64,000 bases of DNA. It comes from Acinetobacter sp. NIPH 2699. Lineage in GTDB: Bacteria > Pseudomonadota > Gammaproteobacteria > Pseudomonadales > Moraxellaceae. Position 1 is the first letter of the stretch, and each line of letters starts with the position of its first letter. The stretch is from assembly GCF_022549355.1 (NCBI RefSeq), contig NZ_JAKZGL010000004.1, positions 186,001 to 250,000 on the forward strand, written 5' to 3'. Positions 43,149 to 52,626 of the stretch are shown piece after piece. Under the pieces are notes generated by a model. The model saw only the letters and a list, made by a program, of their open reading frames with translations. It did not search any database and was not told the origin of the DNA. The position numbers and the translations under genes are program-made.

Positions 43149-43837
43149 TAACGTCCTCGTTGATTTTTTTGATAACGATTGAACCATTGCGCAAACCACA
43201 AGGCAAAGAAAGCAACGGTCAGTGATAGAATAATCAGCCGCCAAACGGCTGCCTCTGTATCTGGCTGTTGCATCAAGCTATACATAGCGAGCGGTAAAGT
43301 TCGAGTTTCACTGGCAACATTACCAACAAAAGTAATCGTGGCACCAAACTCACCTAAACTACGACAAAAACATAAAATACTACCGACCAGAATACCACTA
43401 CTGGCAAGTGGCAAAGTCACATGCAGAAAAGCACCAAATGAAGAAGCCCCCAAAGTTTTCGCTGCCATTTCTAGACGTTGATCGACCAGTTCAATCGCCA
43501 ACCGAATGGACTGTACCAATAATGGAAAACCCATGACTGCGGAAGCAAGCACAGCACCTTTCCAGTTAAAGGCGAACTCAATTCCAAGGGGAGCAAGGTA
43601 CTGTCCCAATACACCGCGATTACCAAAGAGCTGTAACAGTAAATAACCCGGAACAACGGGCGGTAAAACTAAAGGTAAAAATACTAAAGTCTCAAACAGG
43701 GATTTACCCCAAAACTCTTTTCTCGCCAAAATCCATGCGATAAAAATTGCGGGGATCAAACTAAAAATGAGACAGGTCGCTGCCACTTTGCATGACAGCT
43801 TGAGTACCTCTAATTCTTCAGGGCTAAGTATCATCAT
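43148..43837 (-). CDS. modB: Molybdate ABC transporter permease
   Basis: The 229-residue membrane protein has about five helices with PLVLPPVVPGYLLLQLFG and the permease loop KTLGASSFGAFLHVTLPLAS, followed by SLGEFGATITFVGN, all characteristic of ModB. It would pair with ModC for molybdate import. Its start lies 3 bases after a 30-codon ORF where modA normally sits. Confidence 0.93.
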   Translation of the reverse strand: MMILSPEELEVLKLSCKVAATCLIFSLIPAIFIAWILARKEFWGKSLFETLVFLPLVLPPVVPGYLLLQLFGNRGVLGQYLAPLGIEFAFNWKGAVLASAVMGFPLLVQSIRLAIELVDQRLEMAAKTLGASSFGAFLHVTLPLASSGILVGSILCFCRSLGEFGATITFVGNVASETRTLPLAMYSLMQQPDTEAAVWRLIILSLTVAFFALWFAQWFNRYQKNQRGR

Positions 43838-43840
43838 TGA

Positions 43841-43933
43841 TTAAAGTAAATGCTCATATTTTCCAACAGAAATATCTGCATTGGAAAATAGGCCACACCC
43901 TAAAATTGAACATACAATATGTGTTGTTTTCAT
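43841..43933 (-). pseudogene. 30-codon ORF, possible modA remnant
   Basis: On the reverse strand an ATG at 43933 begins MKTTHIVCSILGCGLFSNAD, a typical signal peptide, then only ISVGKYEHLL and a stop at 43841, 3 bases before modB. The layout (leader, then an abrupt end next to modB) is what an internal deletion of modA would leave. It could also be a short leader peptide. Confidence 0.55.
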
Positions 43934-44040
43934 CTTTGATTGCATTCTTTAACTCCCAAACTCCGATATGTTTTATAAAATATATCGGATGAAAAAGATA
44001 CATCAAAAATAAAAACTAGCTAGTCTTGTACATATTATGT

Positions 44041-44718
44041 TTATCTTGGTTTATATGGCATTGCTTCTAGAATGCCTTTCATTACATCTGGATCCACGAC
44101 ATTCTCATACATATTTTGATATGTGAGCTTGCTATCTTCTGTTTGTTGTACATCTACGAGTGCTTTGAGTCTTTGCTGGTATTCACTATGTCCAGCTTGA
44201 TACATTGCTGCATAACTTCCCCAAAGAGCATATTGCGCATTTGGTTCATCTTTATTTAGCATTTCATACTGTGCTTGATATAATTTAGCCGCATTCTCAT
44301 AACAGTTTTGAATTTGACTTAATGGCTTTTGAGTTTTACGGAGGATGAGACATTGCGTTTCTTTGATACTCGCTGAATTATCCACTTCAAGTATTTTTGT
44401 GGACAGTATATAAGCATCATCCAAATAACCTAACTGCAGCAATATCTTTAATTCAAGTTTTTGAACTTGGATGCTAGCATTATTATCATCTGGAAATTTA
44501 CTTAGTAATACTTCTAATTTTTTTTGTGTTGCAGCTATATCATCCTCTGTCTGAAGCTTAAGCATTATTGCATTAAATTCCGTTACTAATGGCTTTAAAA
44601 CCTCACTATGTGATTCTTTCTGCGTGTTTTTACTTTGTGTAATGCCTATGCCATTATTCTGATTATTACAAGCGATCAGCACTAAACTTAAAAATAAAAT
44701 TGATAGTAATTTATTCAT
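44041..44718 (-). CDS. Lipoprotein at the end of the T6SS operon
   Basis: The 225-residue protein starts with a lipobox (LVLIAC, C17) and so is probably lipidated and in the periplasm. The rest is helical, with motifs suggesting TPR-like repeats (QVQKLELKILLQLGYLDDAY, then NCYENAAKLYQAQYE). It is too long and of the wrong type for TssJ. It lies 6 bases after the PAAR gene, so it might be an immunity or accessory protein for it. No close family recognised; periplasmic T6SS factors such as TslA are known in Acinetobacter, but I cannot link it. Confidence 0.65.
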   Translation of the reverse strand: MNKLLSILFLSLVLIACNNQNNGIGITQSKNTQKESHSEVLKPLVTEFNAIMLKLQTEDDIAATQKKLEVLLSKFPDDNNASIQVQKLELKILLQLGYLDDAYILSTKILEVDNSASIKETQCLILRKTQKPLSQIQNCYENAAKLYQAQYEMLNKDEPNAQYALWGSYAAMYQAGHSEYQQRLKALVDVQQTEDSKLTYQNMYENVVDPDVMKGILEAMPYKPR

Positions 44719-44724
44719 AAAATA

Positions 44725-45579
44725 TTAAACTCGTCTTGCTGCTGAATTTAAAGAAAACTCATATTTCTTAATAGGTGGCATAGGATAAACTGAACCTACA
44801 GTATCAGAAATTACAGCGTAATATCCCAACTCAAGCTTTATATCAACCAGCTGTAAGTTTGGTTCTGGTAATTTAATGGTACAACTCCCAACTGGTGCTT
44901 TGTTCTTATCCGAAGGCCAAAATCCAGAGTCTGCTGTAAGTTTTACTTTCGCAATATGTTCACCTTTACGTGAAACAGTTACTGTACCAAATGGATAAAC
45001 CTTTGCTTTGTGGCTTAAAGGAGCTGCGTTAATCACAACACTTATAAAAAGAGCTTTACCATCAACCCTGTAGTTTAGGAAGTAGCTTACAGCTCCATCC
45101 AAAGGAGATACTCCCTCATCTCCAAGAATCACGGCTTTGTGGCCTATGAATACATCAGTTCTATATTGCTGAATGTAATAATTTTCATACTTATCCCGAT
45201 CTTCAAAAAAATTATTACTAATACTATGTTGCTCGTTTTTGAAGGTATCAGATACTGCTGCAATTACAGCAGCTACAGTATTAGATTTTGAAGACTTAGA
45301 ACCTGAGGATGATCCATTATCTTGAACAACGAGATTCTGTTTCGGCAACAATTTGCAGCCACAAGATAAAGGATCATTAACGCGTGCAGCCATTTTACCC
45401 ATCACCTGCATATTGGGATCACCAGCAATAATCGTCGCAACCGTTTGATGCTTAGGACAAGTCGCTTTATCTCCTACACAAGCAATCGGGATACCTTCAA
45501 TCAAGAAACTACTATTCCCAGAAATAACTTTCCCACCACCAGTTGTCGGACAACCAATCACAATATAAGGTGTTGCCAT
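44725..45579 (-). CDS. PAAR-domain protein with C-terminal extension
   Basis: The 284-residue protein begins with a PAAR/PAAR-like domain (residues 1 to about 80: VIGCPTTGGGKVISGNSSFL, GIPIACVGDKATCPKH, ARVNDPLSCGCKL), which tips the T6SS spike and has metal-binding cysteines and histidine. After a Ser/Lys-rich linker, about 170 residues form an unrecognised domain. It could be an effector or an adapter for cargo. It is upstream of the lipoprotein gene and downstream of the OmpA-like gene. Confidence 0.85.
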   Translation of the reverse strand: MATPYIVIGCPTTGGGKVISGNSSFLIEGIPIACVGDKATCPKHQTVATIIAGDPNMQVMGKMAARVNDPLSCGCKLLPKQNLVVQDNGSSSGSKSSKSNTVAAVIAAVSDTFKNEQHSISNNFFEDRDKYENYYIQQYRTDVFIGHKAVILGDEGVSPLDGAVSYFLNYRVDGKALFISVVINAAPLSHKAKVYPFGTVTVSRKGEHIAKVKLTADSGFWPSDKNKAPVGSCTIKLPEPNLQLVDIKLELGYYAVISDTVGSVYPMPPIKKYEFSLNSAARRV

Positions 45580-45612
45580 GATCAGATCCCTCTCATATTT
45601 ATTTCGATAAAA

Positions 45613-46380
45613 TTAAAGTACTTCAAACTCAATTCGACGATTCTTACGGCGGCCATCTGCTGTGGCATTATCAGCAATCGGTTGACTTGAACCCTTACCA
45701 TCCGTACTTAAACGATCAGTTGCAATATTCTTAGCGACTAAATAATTTTGTACCGCGACAGCGCGCTCTTGACTGAGTAGCGTATTTTTATTGGCATCAC
45801 CAGAGCTATCAGTATGTCCAATAATTTTGACCTGCTTACCACCGACTTTATTTAAAGCAATCGCCATTTCATCCAGAATACGTTTGCCCGCCTCTGTCAA
45901 AATTGAACTACCTGATTCAAATTCAATGATTCGATCTTTTAAAGCATCATCAATAATCTTTTGTTCAGCTTGGTTCACAGAAAGCTGTGCATTAAAACGA
46001 TATGGCTGTTGAACCAAAGATTGAAAATTAGTTGTGGTTGGCTCGATATCATTGGGATTCGTCATTTTACCAGTCAGTTCAATTTGTGTGCCTTGCACAC
46101 GTAATTGCCCCTGCTTAACTTTCTTAAGATCAGGTGTAATCACACGTGTAACTGAATCACTCCAACCATTTGGCGCTGCGACTGAGCGTACTTGGATTTT
46201 GTCCACCACTTGATCTGCGCCATAAACAGACTGCATTTTAACTAAAATCGCCTGTTTGCTTGCCTCATTAGGAACAACACCTTCAACCACTATCGGTGCC
46301 GCAATGGCCCAAGAACTCAATCCTAAACCCAATAAACCGATGACACATCTACCCAATATAAATTTCGTATTATTTGTCAT
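45613..46380 (-). CDS. OmpA-family protein of the T6SS cluster
   Basis: The 255-residue protein has a signal peptide (about 1-29, ending AIAAP), a BON-like middle region (VEGVVPNEASKQAILVKMQS) and a C-terminal OmpA-type peptidoglycan-binding domain (FESGSSILTEAGKRILDEMA, IIGHTDSSGDANKN, LSQERAVAVQNYL, GRRKNRRIEFEVL). It probably anchors the T6SS membrane complex to the cell wall, the job that TagL/TagN-like proteins do in other systems. Located just after tagF. Confidence 0.88.
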   Translation of the reverse strand: MTNNTKFILGRCVIGLLGLGLSSWAIAAPIVVEGVVPNEASKQAILVKMQSVYGADQVVDKIQVRSVAAPNGWSDSVTRVITPDLKKVKQGQLRVQGTQIELTGKMTNPNDIEPTTTNFQSLVQQPYRFNAQLSVNQAEQKIIDDALKDRIIEFESGSSILTEAGKRILDEMAIALNKVGGKQVKIIGHTDSSGDANKNTLLSQERAVAVQNYLVAKNIATDRLSTDGKGSSQPIADNATADGRRKNRRIEFEVL

Positions 46381-46382
46381 AT

Positions 46383-47342
46383 TTATTCATCTAAAAAAGT
46401 TTGTCGAAATAGCTTTAAACCTTGGTTAAGGCTCAACTGACGTTGACACAATGATTGCTCTAAAGTGGCGAGACCTGCATTCTGCTCAAGATAAGCATCA
46501 ATCCATTCTGCTTGGATCAGTGATACCCAATGATCACTCTGCATATTTTGGGTAAACAGATCACTTAAAGCCATGATATCTGCCCCTTGAAAGCCAATGA
46601 ACAAAATAGGTTCTTCCCGATGCAAGATCCCAATCAATATTTCTGTATTACTTTTCTCTAAAAAACGCCCAATCATTCCGACCCAAAAAGCAGCAATTTC
46701 ATAGCAATACATATGATTATTGATCGGAAGGATCAGTACTTTATTTAGACGACTGGTGCCATTTTTCAAGATGGGCTGGAGCAAAAGCCCCAAGCCAATC
46801 ATACTTTGTACCAGTTGATAGACATTGATTTTCATCAATTGAGCAAAGGAATGCAATGTATGATTTTCATAAAAACTATTGCATTCTGCGGCAGTAAAAA
46901 CCTGAACTAAATTGGGCAAATTGTTTAATTTATCCAACATAATATCAGTATCACGGATACTGCGTAGTACTCGATTTCGTTGAAATAAATCCACCAACAC
47001 GGACTTATAAGAATAAGGTGCCAGCAACAGATTTTGATAAGGTTGTTCAATCTCTAGTAATTGACTCAATACCATCGGAAATGCTCGTCCTGAGCTATCT
47101 TGGCTGGCAATCAAATTTGCAACCAAGAACATCGATTCCGAAGGATTTGCAATAAAGAAGTCTAAGGCAGGCAAAGCTTCGTAGCGCTGTTTAAATTCAG
47201 GTACTAACATCGCTTGCTCAAGTGCTTCTGTAATCCACTGATCAAGCACTTGAATTAACGCATATTGCCCTTTGGATTTAATAAAGTCTCCACGAGCAGG
47301 TGTCTTGCCGTAATATAACGGCGTGGTTTTTACTGGTTGCAT
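46383..47342 (-). CDS. tagF: T6SS-associated protein TagF
   Basis: The 319-residue protein starts with the TagF/ImpM signature ([16 protein letters not shown]) and continues with the paired helical segment ([34 protein letters not shown]). TagF represses T6SS activity post-translationally in Pseudomonas. It is cytoplasmic and lies in the tssM-to-OmpA-like stretch of the leftward operon. The C-terminal half is less conserved. Confidence 0.88.
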   Translation of the reverse strand: MQPVKTTPLYYGKTPARGDFIKSKGQYALIQVLDQWITEALEQAMLVPEFKQRYEALPALDFFIANPSESMFLVANLIASQDSSGRAFPMVLSQLLEIEQPYQNLLLAPYSYKSVLVDLFQRNRVLRSIRDTDIMLDKLNNLPNLVQVFTAAECNSFYENHTLHSFAQLMKINVYQLVQSMIGLGLLLQPILKNGTSRLNKVLILPINNHMYCYEIAAFWVGMIGRFLEKSNTEILIGILHREEPILFIGFQGADIMALSDLFTQNMQSDHWVSLIQAEWIDAYLEQNAGLATLEQSLCQRQLSLNQGLKLFRQTFLDE

Positions 47343-47379
47343 ACACCCTCCATATGGTCCTGTATGATCATCCTAATCA

Positions 47380-50300
47380 TTACGGTGTTCCCCCTTGAAA
47401 TGGTGCAGCAGTGGGTTGTGATGGTGCTCGAGTATTCGTAGGTGTGGTTTGAGCAGAGACCACGCGAACCGCTTTCTCGGTCACCACTTTATCCACCAAC
47501 TGTAAACCTGCATAGCCACGACTTGATCCGATATTGCCTGAGCTATTGCCACTAATTAACCTAAAGTTCACTTTGATCGCTAATGACGGATCTGCCTTAC
47601 TCTTCCAAATCATCTCAAAGCTACCATTTTGCTCTTTACGTTGGGCTGCATCGATCATACGGTTGATTCCATACTCACCCGGCTCATCAAAGATGGTATG
47701 TGTTTGTCCTTCTAGATCAATCGCGGTAATGCGAGCACCAGGAATCGCGCCTTTATTTGGCCAAACAAAATTCACCCATTGTTGAATCCCATTTTCATAG
47801 ACCATCCGTTGACCATCAATATCAATGGTATAAGACAAGAATTGTGGGTTTTGCAGTGGATAAAACTGGAAGTTAGATTGATTAGATGCTGGCGCAGCCG
47901 CAGGCTGATCCAAACTGCCTGTCGCCATACCATTAATAGGCGCAACATATTGCTGGAAAGCCATCACAAATTGTGGATTCAGACTGATGCCCAAATCCTT
48001 CCAAGTTTTAGAAGTCAGCACATAACCACGACGAATGACAAATGGATCTAAAGCCTCTTTCACAAAACGCGAAATACTGCCAGTTTCACCAAAGATTTGA
48101 CCAATCTCATTACTGGTTGCTTGTAAAGTTACACTCGAATTAAATGGATACTTCTGACTCAAATTGGTCTGGAACGGTTGATACGCTTGTATACCCCAGA
48201 GTTTATTGAGCTCATCCTGAGTTGGTAGAATCAAACTAGAAAACGCTTGTGTCAGAGGATTCATCAATAATTTTTGTGCGATTTGCTGATCCGACTCTTT
48301 AACACCAACCATCATTTTCTCATCAACATACTTCTGCGTAATGTTAAAGACGGAAGTTTGATCGGTGATGGTTTGTTTCACCAATGCCATCGCACTTGGT
48401 CCAATTTCACCAGCCGTTTTTAGATCATTAAATTTACTACGCACCTGCGCGAGATTATTCATGTACTCATCAAAAAGTGACTTGTCTTGTAAATCATCTC
48501 GTTTACGGACCAATTGATAAAACATTTGGTACTCTTGCGAAATTGCACCCTGAGCTTTATTCATGGCTTGAATAGCACGCTGATCATCAGAGTTCTTCAA
48601 GACTTTACGTTTGAACCACGCAATAAAGCCTTTTTCGGGTATCGCCAGTTCCGCTTGTACAATTGGATTGTCCCAATTGGTCTCAATTGCAATACGTTGC
48701 AATAACACACGAATTGGTGAATTTTGTGGTTCGCCTAGCACATCAATATTTTTGACCTGTTGGCTAAACTGATCCGCTTTTGCATAATGAATACCATTCA
48801 GGAACTTTTTCCATTCCGCGACATATTCTTGCTTATACAATGCGACCAATTGTTTTCGAATCTGCTCTGGGCTACCAGAGAAAGTGAGATCGTCCGATTG
48901 ACGGCTATTCAATACCCAATCTTTACTGTCAGTTGGTTTATTTGCGGCATCATCAATCGCTTTTTCAACATATTCATCCCAAGCTTTCTGAGTGAAAACA
49001 CCTGGCAATGCATAACTGCCCAATACAATACTTCGATTTTGCTCCCCGACAATTTGACCAACGGTCACAGCAGGGAAACGAACTGCAGCACGCATTTTGA
49101 TTTCATTATAAACACGATCACGTGCTGGCATCCCTTGAACAACAGACAACAATACTTGACGAGTTTGATCGACCACTTGTGCATCAGTTTCCAAAATAGG
49201 AAAACCACTTTGATTTGCTAAGGTCATTGCATAGGAAAGAATTTTTTCCGCATCTTGAATCATCTCACCACGTGGCATTTGCCCACGATTGCTATCTAAC
49301 CAAGAACGCCAGAAACGTGAGACTTGATCACTCAGGTGACTGCTGTCCATATATTCAGGATTGCTCATCATCAGATAAGCCTTAAGCGCATTATAAGCAT
49401 CTTGCGGATTACTATCAGATGGCTCTAAATACTGCTGCGTTTTAGCGACCTGCTTGATTTCGACATTGACATGATTTTCTTTCAACGTTGTTTCATTGTT
49501 TTTAACACGTTGAAGATATTGCGCGATATTTTGCTGTGTCGGTGTCAACACAATCTGCTTGATCCCTTTCAAGTATTCAGCTTTTAAACTTTCACGCAAT
49601 TGATTGCCTTGATATAAGCCAAAACTAAATTTGAGCGGGCGATTGCTAGCGAACTCATCCAGTTGTTGTAGACGCTCTTGTAATATCAACAAAGATTCAA
49701 GTTGAGTGGAGAGTTGTCCTCCAGATGTCTTTTCTAAATGCACAACTTTATCTAAATCTGCCTGTACATCGCTAATCAATTGTTGATTATTACGATATGA
49801 CCAGACCCATACTCCCAATATCAGTGAAACACCCACCAATGCCCCGATAAATGCAATATAACGTTGACGTTTTTTAGCTGGGTTAATGTGCTGTTTAACT
49901 AAATCCTTATCTCGCAAAATGACATTCGAGAACAATCCCTGTAAAAAATAACCATGATTTGGCGCAACAGATGGTGTGATACCGTCTTCTGTACCATTTT
50001 GGACATGCTCAAGCTGAAACTCTTGCGCAATGTTCTCTGTCATCGGGCTTTCAATAACACCTTCCTGCAAAGCACTGGTGAAATAGAAACCACGAAATAC
50101 CGGTTGGAACTGATATGGATTATCTTCAAATAAAGTACCAATAAAGCTCTTAAGTGCTGGCTTTAATGTTTTGAATTCCAATGGGAATGTCATGACACTT
50201 GGCGAGATATTTTGTGAATGACGACGACTCAGATGCGTCGTACTCACGCTTTTCAAACCGTCATAAAGCAAGGTGTAATGTTTATCAAACAATTCGACAG

Positions 50301-51189
50301 CATTTTGTGAGGAATTCTGCTCATAAGGTAAAGTCGCTCCCCAAGCTTGATTGTATTCTTGCGATTCATAACAATCAAAAAACTCAGTAAACCCAGCAAT
50401 CAAATCCATTTTAGAAAAAATCAAATAGACAGGAACCACAACTTCCAGTTTTTCAGTCAAATCTTGAATACGCGCACGTAAGTTTTTGGCCAGTTTCAAT
50501 GAACTTTCAGGACTCTGGCTGACTAACTCAGCAATACTCACAATCACAATCAAGCCATTCACAGGCGCTTTTGAACGGTTTTTCTTTAAAATATTGAGGA
50601 AGCCTAACCATTCAGAATGATCTTCTGAATAAACCGAATAACGTCCCGCTGTATCCAGTAGAATCCCTTCAGTAGAGAAAAACCAATCACAATTACGTGT
50701 CCCACTCAAACCAGCAGAGACCATTCTTTGATGTGTTTCTTCAAAAGGAAACTTTAACCCTGAATTATAAATAGCAGAACTCTTTCCTGCTGCTGGATTA
50801 CCAATCACCATATACCAAGGTAACTCATATAACGCAGCATTGCCTTTTTTGTCGCCTAATTTTGATTTACGAATCAGCTGAATCGATTCTTTCATCTGCT
50901 GATGGATTAACTGTAATTCAGCCTTATCTTTTTGTTGACCATGTTCAGCACTACTTTCTTGCTCAATCGCATTGGCCAATTCCTCACCCTGCGCAGCATG
51001 GCGTTTTCTTTGGATTAACCAATAAATGCCATAGATGATTAAGCCCAGTACATAGGTTGCAGCCAAAGCCCAAAAAATATGACGCGGAATAACCGAATAG
51101 GAAGAAATAAGTGCCACAAATAAAGACAAGGCAATAATTGCTTTAGGATTGGTGATGTACTGCCACAGATAACCTAAAATGATGTACAT
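47380..51189 (-). CDS. tssM: T6SS membrane complex protein TssM (IcmF-like)
   Basis: The 1269-residue protein has two N-terminal membrane helices (about 17-60), a cytoplasmic NTPase-like domain with Walker A GNPAAGKSS at 130-138, a third membrane helix near 442-464, and a large periplasmic part ending with the IcmF C-terminal domain. It forms the inner-membrane complex with TssL. Length and order are normal. It lies 27 bases after the unnamed membrane protein. Partner TssL is expected beyond the right edge. Confidence 0.96.
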   Translation of the reverse strand: MYIILGYLWQYITNPKAIIALSLFVALISSYSVIPRHIFWALAATYVLGLIIYGIYWLIQRKRHAAQGEELANAIEQESSAEHGQQKDKAELQLIHQQMKESIQLIRKSKLGDKKGNAALYELPWYMVIGNPAAGKSSAIYNSGLKFPFEETHQRMVSAGLSGTRNCDWFFSTEGILLDTAGRYSVYSEDHSEWLGFLNILKKNRSKAPVNGLIVIVSIAELVSQSPESSLKLAKNLRARIQDLTEKLEVVVPVYLIFSKMDLIAGFTEFFDCYESQEYNQAWGATLPYEQNSSQNAVELFDKHYTLLYDGLKSVSTTHLSRRHSQNISPSVMTFPLEFKTLKPALKSFIGTLFEDNPYQFQPVFRGFYFTSALQEGVIESPMTENIAQEFQLEHVQNGTEDGITPSVAPNHGYFLQGLFSNVILRDKDLVKQHINPAKKRQRYIAFIGALVGVSLILGVWVWSYRNNQQLISDVQADLDKVVHLEKTSGGQLSTQLESLLILQERLQQLDEFASNRPLKFSFGLYQGNQLRESLKAEYLKGIKQIVLTPTQQNIAQYLQRVKNNETTLKENHVNVEIKQVAKTQQYLEPSDSNPQDAYNALKAYLMMSNPEYMDSSHLSDQVSRFWRSWLDSNRGQMPRGEMIQDAEKILSYAMTLANQSGFPILETDAQVVDQTRQVLLSVVQGMPARDRVYNEIKMRAAVRFPAVTVGQIVGEQNRSIVLGSYALPGVFTQKAWDEYVEKAIDDAANKPTDSKDWVLNSRQSDDLTFSGSPEQIRKQLVALYKQEYVAEWKKFLNGIHYAKADQFSQQVKNIDVLGEPQNSPIRVLLQRIAIETNWDNPIVQAELAIPEKGFIAWFKRKVLKNSDDQRAIQAMNKAQGAISQEYQMFYQLVRKRDDLQDKSLFDEYMNNLAQVRSKFNDLKTAGEIGPSAMALVKQTITDQTSVFNITQKYVDEKMMVGVKESDQQIAQKLLMNPLTQAFSSLILPTQDELNKLWGIQAYQPFQTNLSQKYPFNSSVTLQATSNEIGQIFGETGSISRFVKEALDPFVIRRGYVLTSKTWKDLGISLNPQFVMAFQQYVAPINGMATGSLDQPAAAPASNQSNFQFYPLQNPQFLSYTIDIDGQRMVYENGIQQWVNFVWPNKGAIPGARITAIDLEGQTHTIFDEPGEYGINRMIDAAQRKEQNGSFEMIWKSKADPSLAIKVNFRLISGNSSGNIGSSRGYAGLQLVDKVVTEKAVRVVSAQTTPTNTRAPSQPTAAPFQGGTP

Positions 51190-51216
51190 TGAGTTCTCGA
51201 ATTCTTAAAAAGTTAA

Positions 51217-52626
51217 TCAATCAGCAATTGCGACTCTTTCCTGATCAGAAAAAGTTTGAATAAATGCTTTTAAATCTTGGCTATACACAAAAGCAACCTG
51301 TGGATCTGGAAGCTGTGCCCCTAACATCAATCCAAAAACTTTTGCGACGTTTTGAGTGTGCCCAGCCATCGGTTGGCAATAAAGATAGTGATGTGGTTCA
51401 ACAGGACTTTGTGCAAAAAACTGCTCTAGTTTTTTGACAACCTTGACATCAGAACCATCTTCAACCACCAAGACAAAAGGCGCCTCATCCTCATATTGTG
51501 GTAAATCATGAATATCTAGCTCATCAAAAATTTGCTTTAAATTATTTTGATTTGATACAAGCTTTAATGTTTTTAAAGGTTGTAACTGTTCTATCTCAAC
51601 CGCTGGGGATGCAACACAATAACTGCTCACAAATTCAGCAGGCGTATATGCACTTTTGCCCCAGCTCTTTTCATCAATAATATCTTGATCAAGCTCAGAA
51701 TCAGCGGCAATGATCAATGTAATTTCGTGTGGTTGCTTTTGGATTCGGTCAAATAACTCCATCACATGCTGATCTACAGATGATCGACTGATGAAATGAT
51801 ATTCAATATGAAACTTTTGAGGGATGATCCCTAAATCATAGAAAATGGCTTGAAGACTTTGATGGCTACTTTGATCATTCCAAGTGTGAATCACATCCTC
51901 AGACAGCAGAATATGCAAGTTAAGCTTATCTAAACGATAGACCTGTTCAATCTGTTTTAATTCAGTTTCTTCATCACTCGACGCAGTGGGATCAATCCAA
52001 GCAGGATGCATACGATATTCATGCAAATTCTGACTTTCATAAAACAAACTCGAATGTTTTAAATGATCTGAAATCGTACTCAAAAGTTCATTATGCTGTT
52101 GAATCTGATGATGAATAAGCAACATGATTCGCTGTTGTCGCATCGTTGCAAATTGCATATTCTCAGTGCTCTCTTCACTGAGCAATTGATCCAGTGCCTC
52201 AATACGATAAGACAAAACTGGCAATCCGTGCGAACCCGATAAATTACGATCCAACAGAGGACCTGCTAGCATTTTGATGCCTTCAAGCGTCGAATCATTT
52301 TCACCTAACGCACTGTATGTTCCTGAAGCATAAATGTTCAGCTCTAACCATGTACTTTTTTGAACTGGTTGTGGCTCAATAGCATCCACATTTTGACCTT
52401 GCTCATTGGCTAAGGCCTGTTGTTTTTTATCTTTATACTTTTGATAAGCCTGATAAATCAACCATGGTGAAATCAGCACTGCTGTAATAAACAGAGGTAA
52501 TAATACAAAGTAGCGAATCAGATCATTGGACTCTGGCTGGAATTGTGTATCACGCCAAAAATAAATAACGATCAATCCAACCAAGATGAAACAACTGATA
52601 AATATTGCAATAATCTTCTTAATCAT
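51217..52626 (-). CDS. Unnamed membrane protein between tssG and tssM
   Basis: The 469-residue protein has two N-terminal membrane helices (about 5-25 and 38-60), then a large soluble region with no motif I recognise (short patterns LNIYASGTYSALGEN, SYRIEALDQLL). Its start overlaps the tssG stop by one base, and tssM follows 27 bases after its stop, so it is co-translated with core T6SS genes. A role in the membrane complex or baseplate contact is inferred from context. No family can be named. Confidence 0.75.
   Translation of the reverse strand: MIKKIIAIFISCFILVGLIVIYFWRDTQFQPESNDLIRYFVLLPLFITAVLISPWLIYQAYQKYKDKKQQALANEQGQNVDAIEPQPVQKSTWLELNIYASGTYSALGENDSTLEGIKMLAGPLLDRNLSGSHGLPVLSYRIEALDQLLSEESTENMQFATMRQQRIMLLIHHQIQQHNELLSTISDHLKHSSLFYESQNLHEYRMHPAWIDPTASSDEETELKQIEQVYRLDKLNLHILLSEDVIHTWNDQSSHQSLQAIFYDLGIIPQKFHIEYHFISRSSVDQHVMELFDRIQKQPHEITLIIAADSELDQDIIDEKSWGKSAYTPAEFVSSYCVASPAVEIEQLQPLKTLKLVSNQNNLKQIFDELDIHDLPQYEDEAPFVLVVEDGSDVKVVKKLEQFFAQSPVEPHHYLYCQPMAGHTQNVAKVFGLMLGAQLPDPQVAFVYSQDLKAFIQTFSDQERVAIAD

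Noticed and set aside
43149-43244. Longer modC start
   Set aside because: The extra 32 codons lie within modB in another frame; the ATG at 43148 overlaps the modB stop and begins a normal ModC.
44041-44718. TssJ assignment for the T6SS lipoprotein
   Set aside because: It is longer and mainly helical with TPR-like pattern, unlike the short beta-sandwich TssJ.
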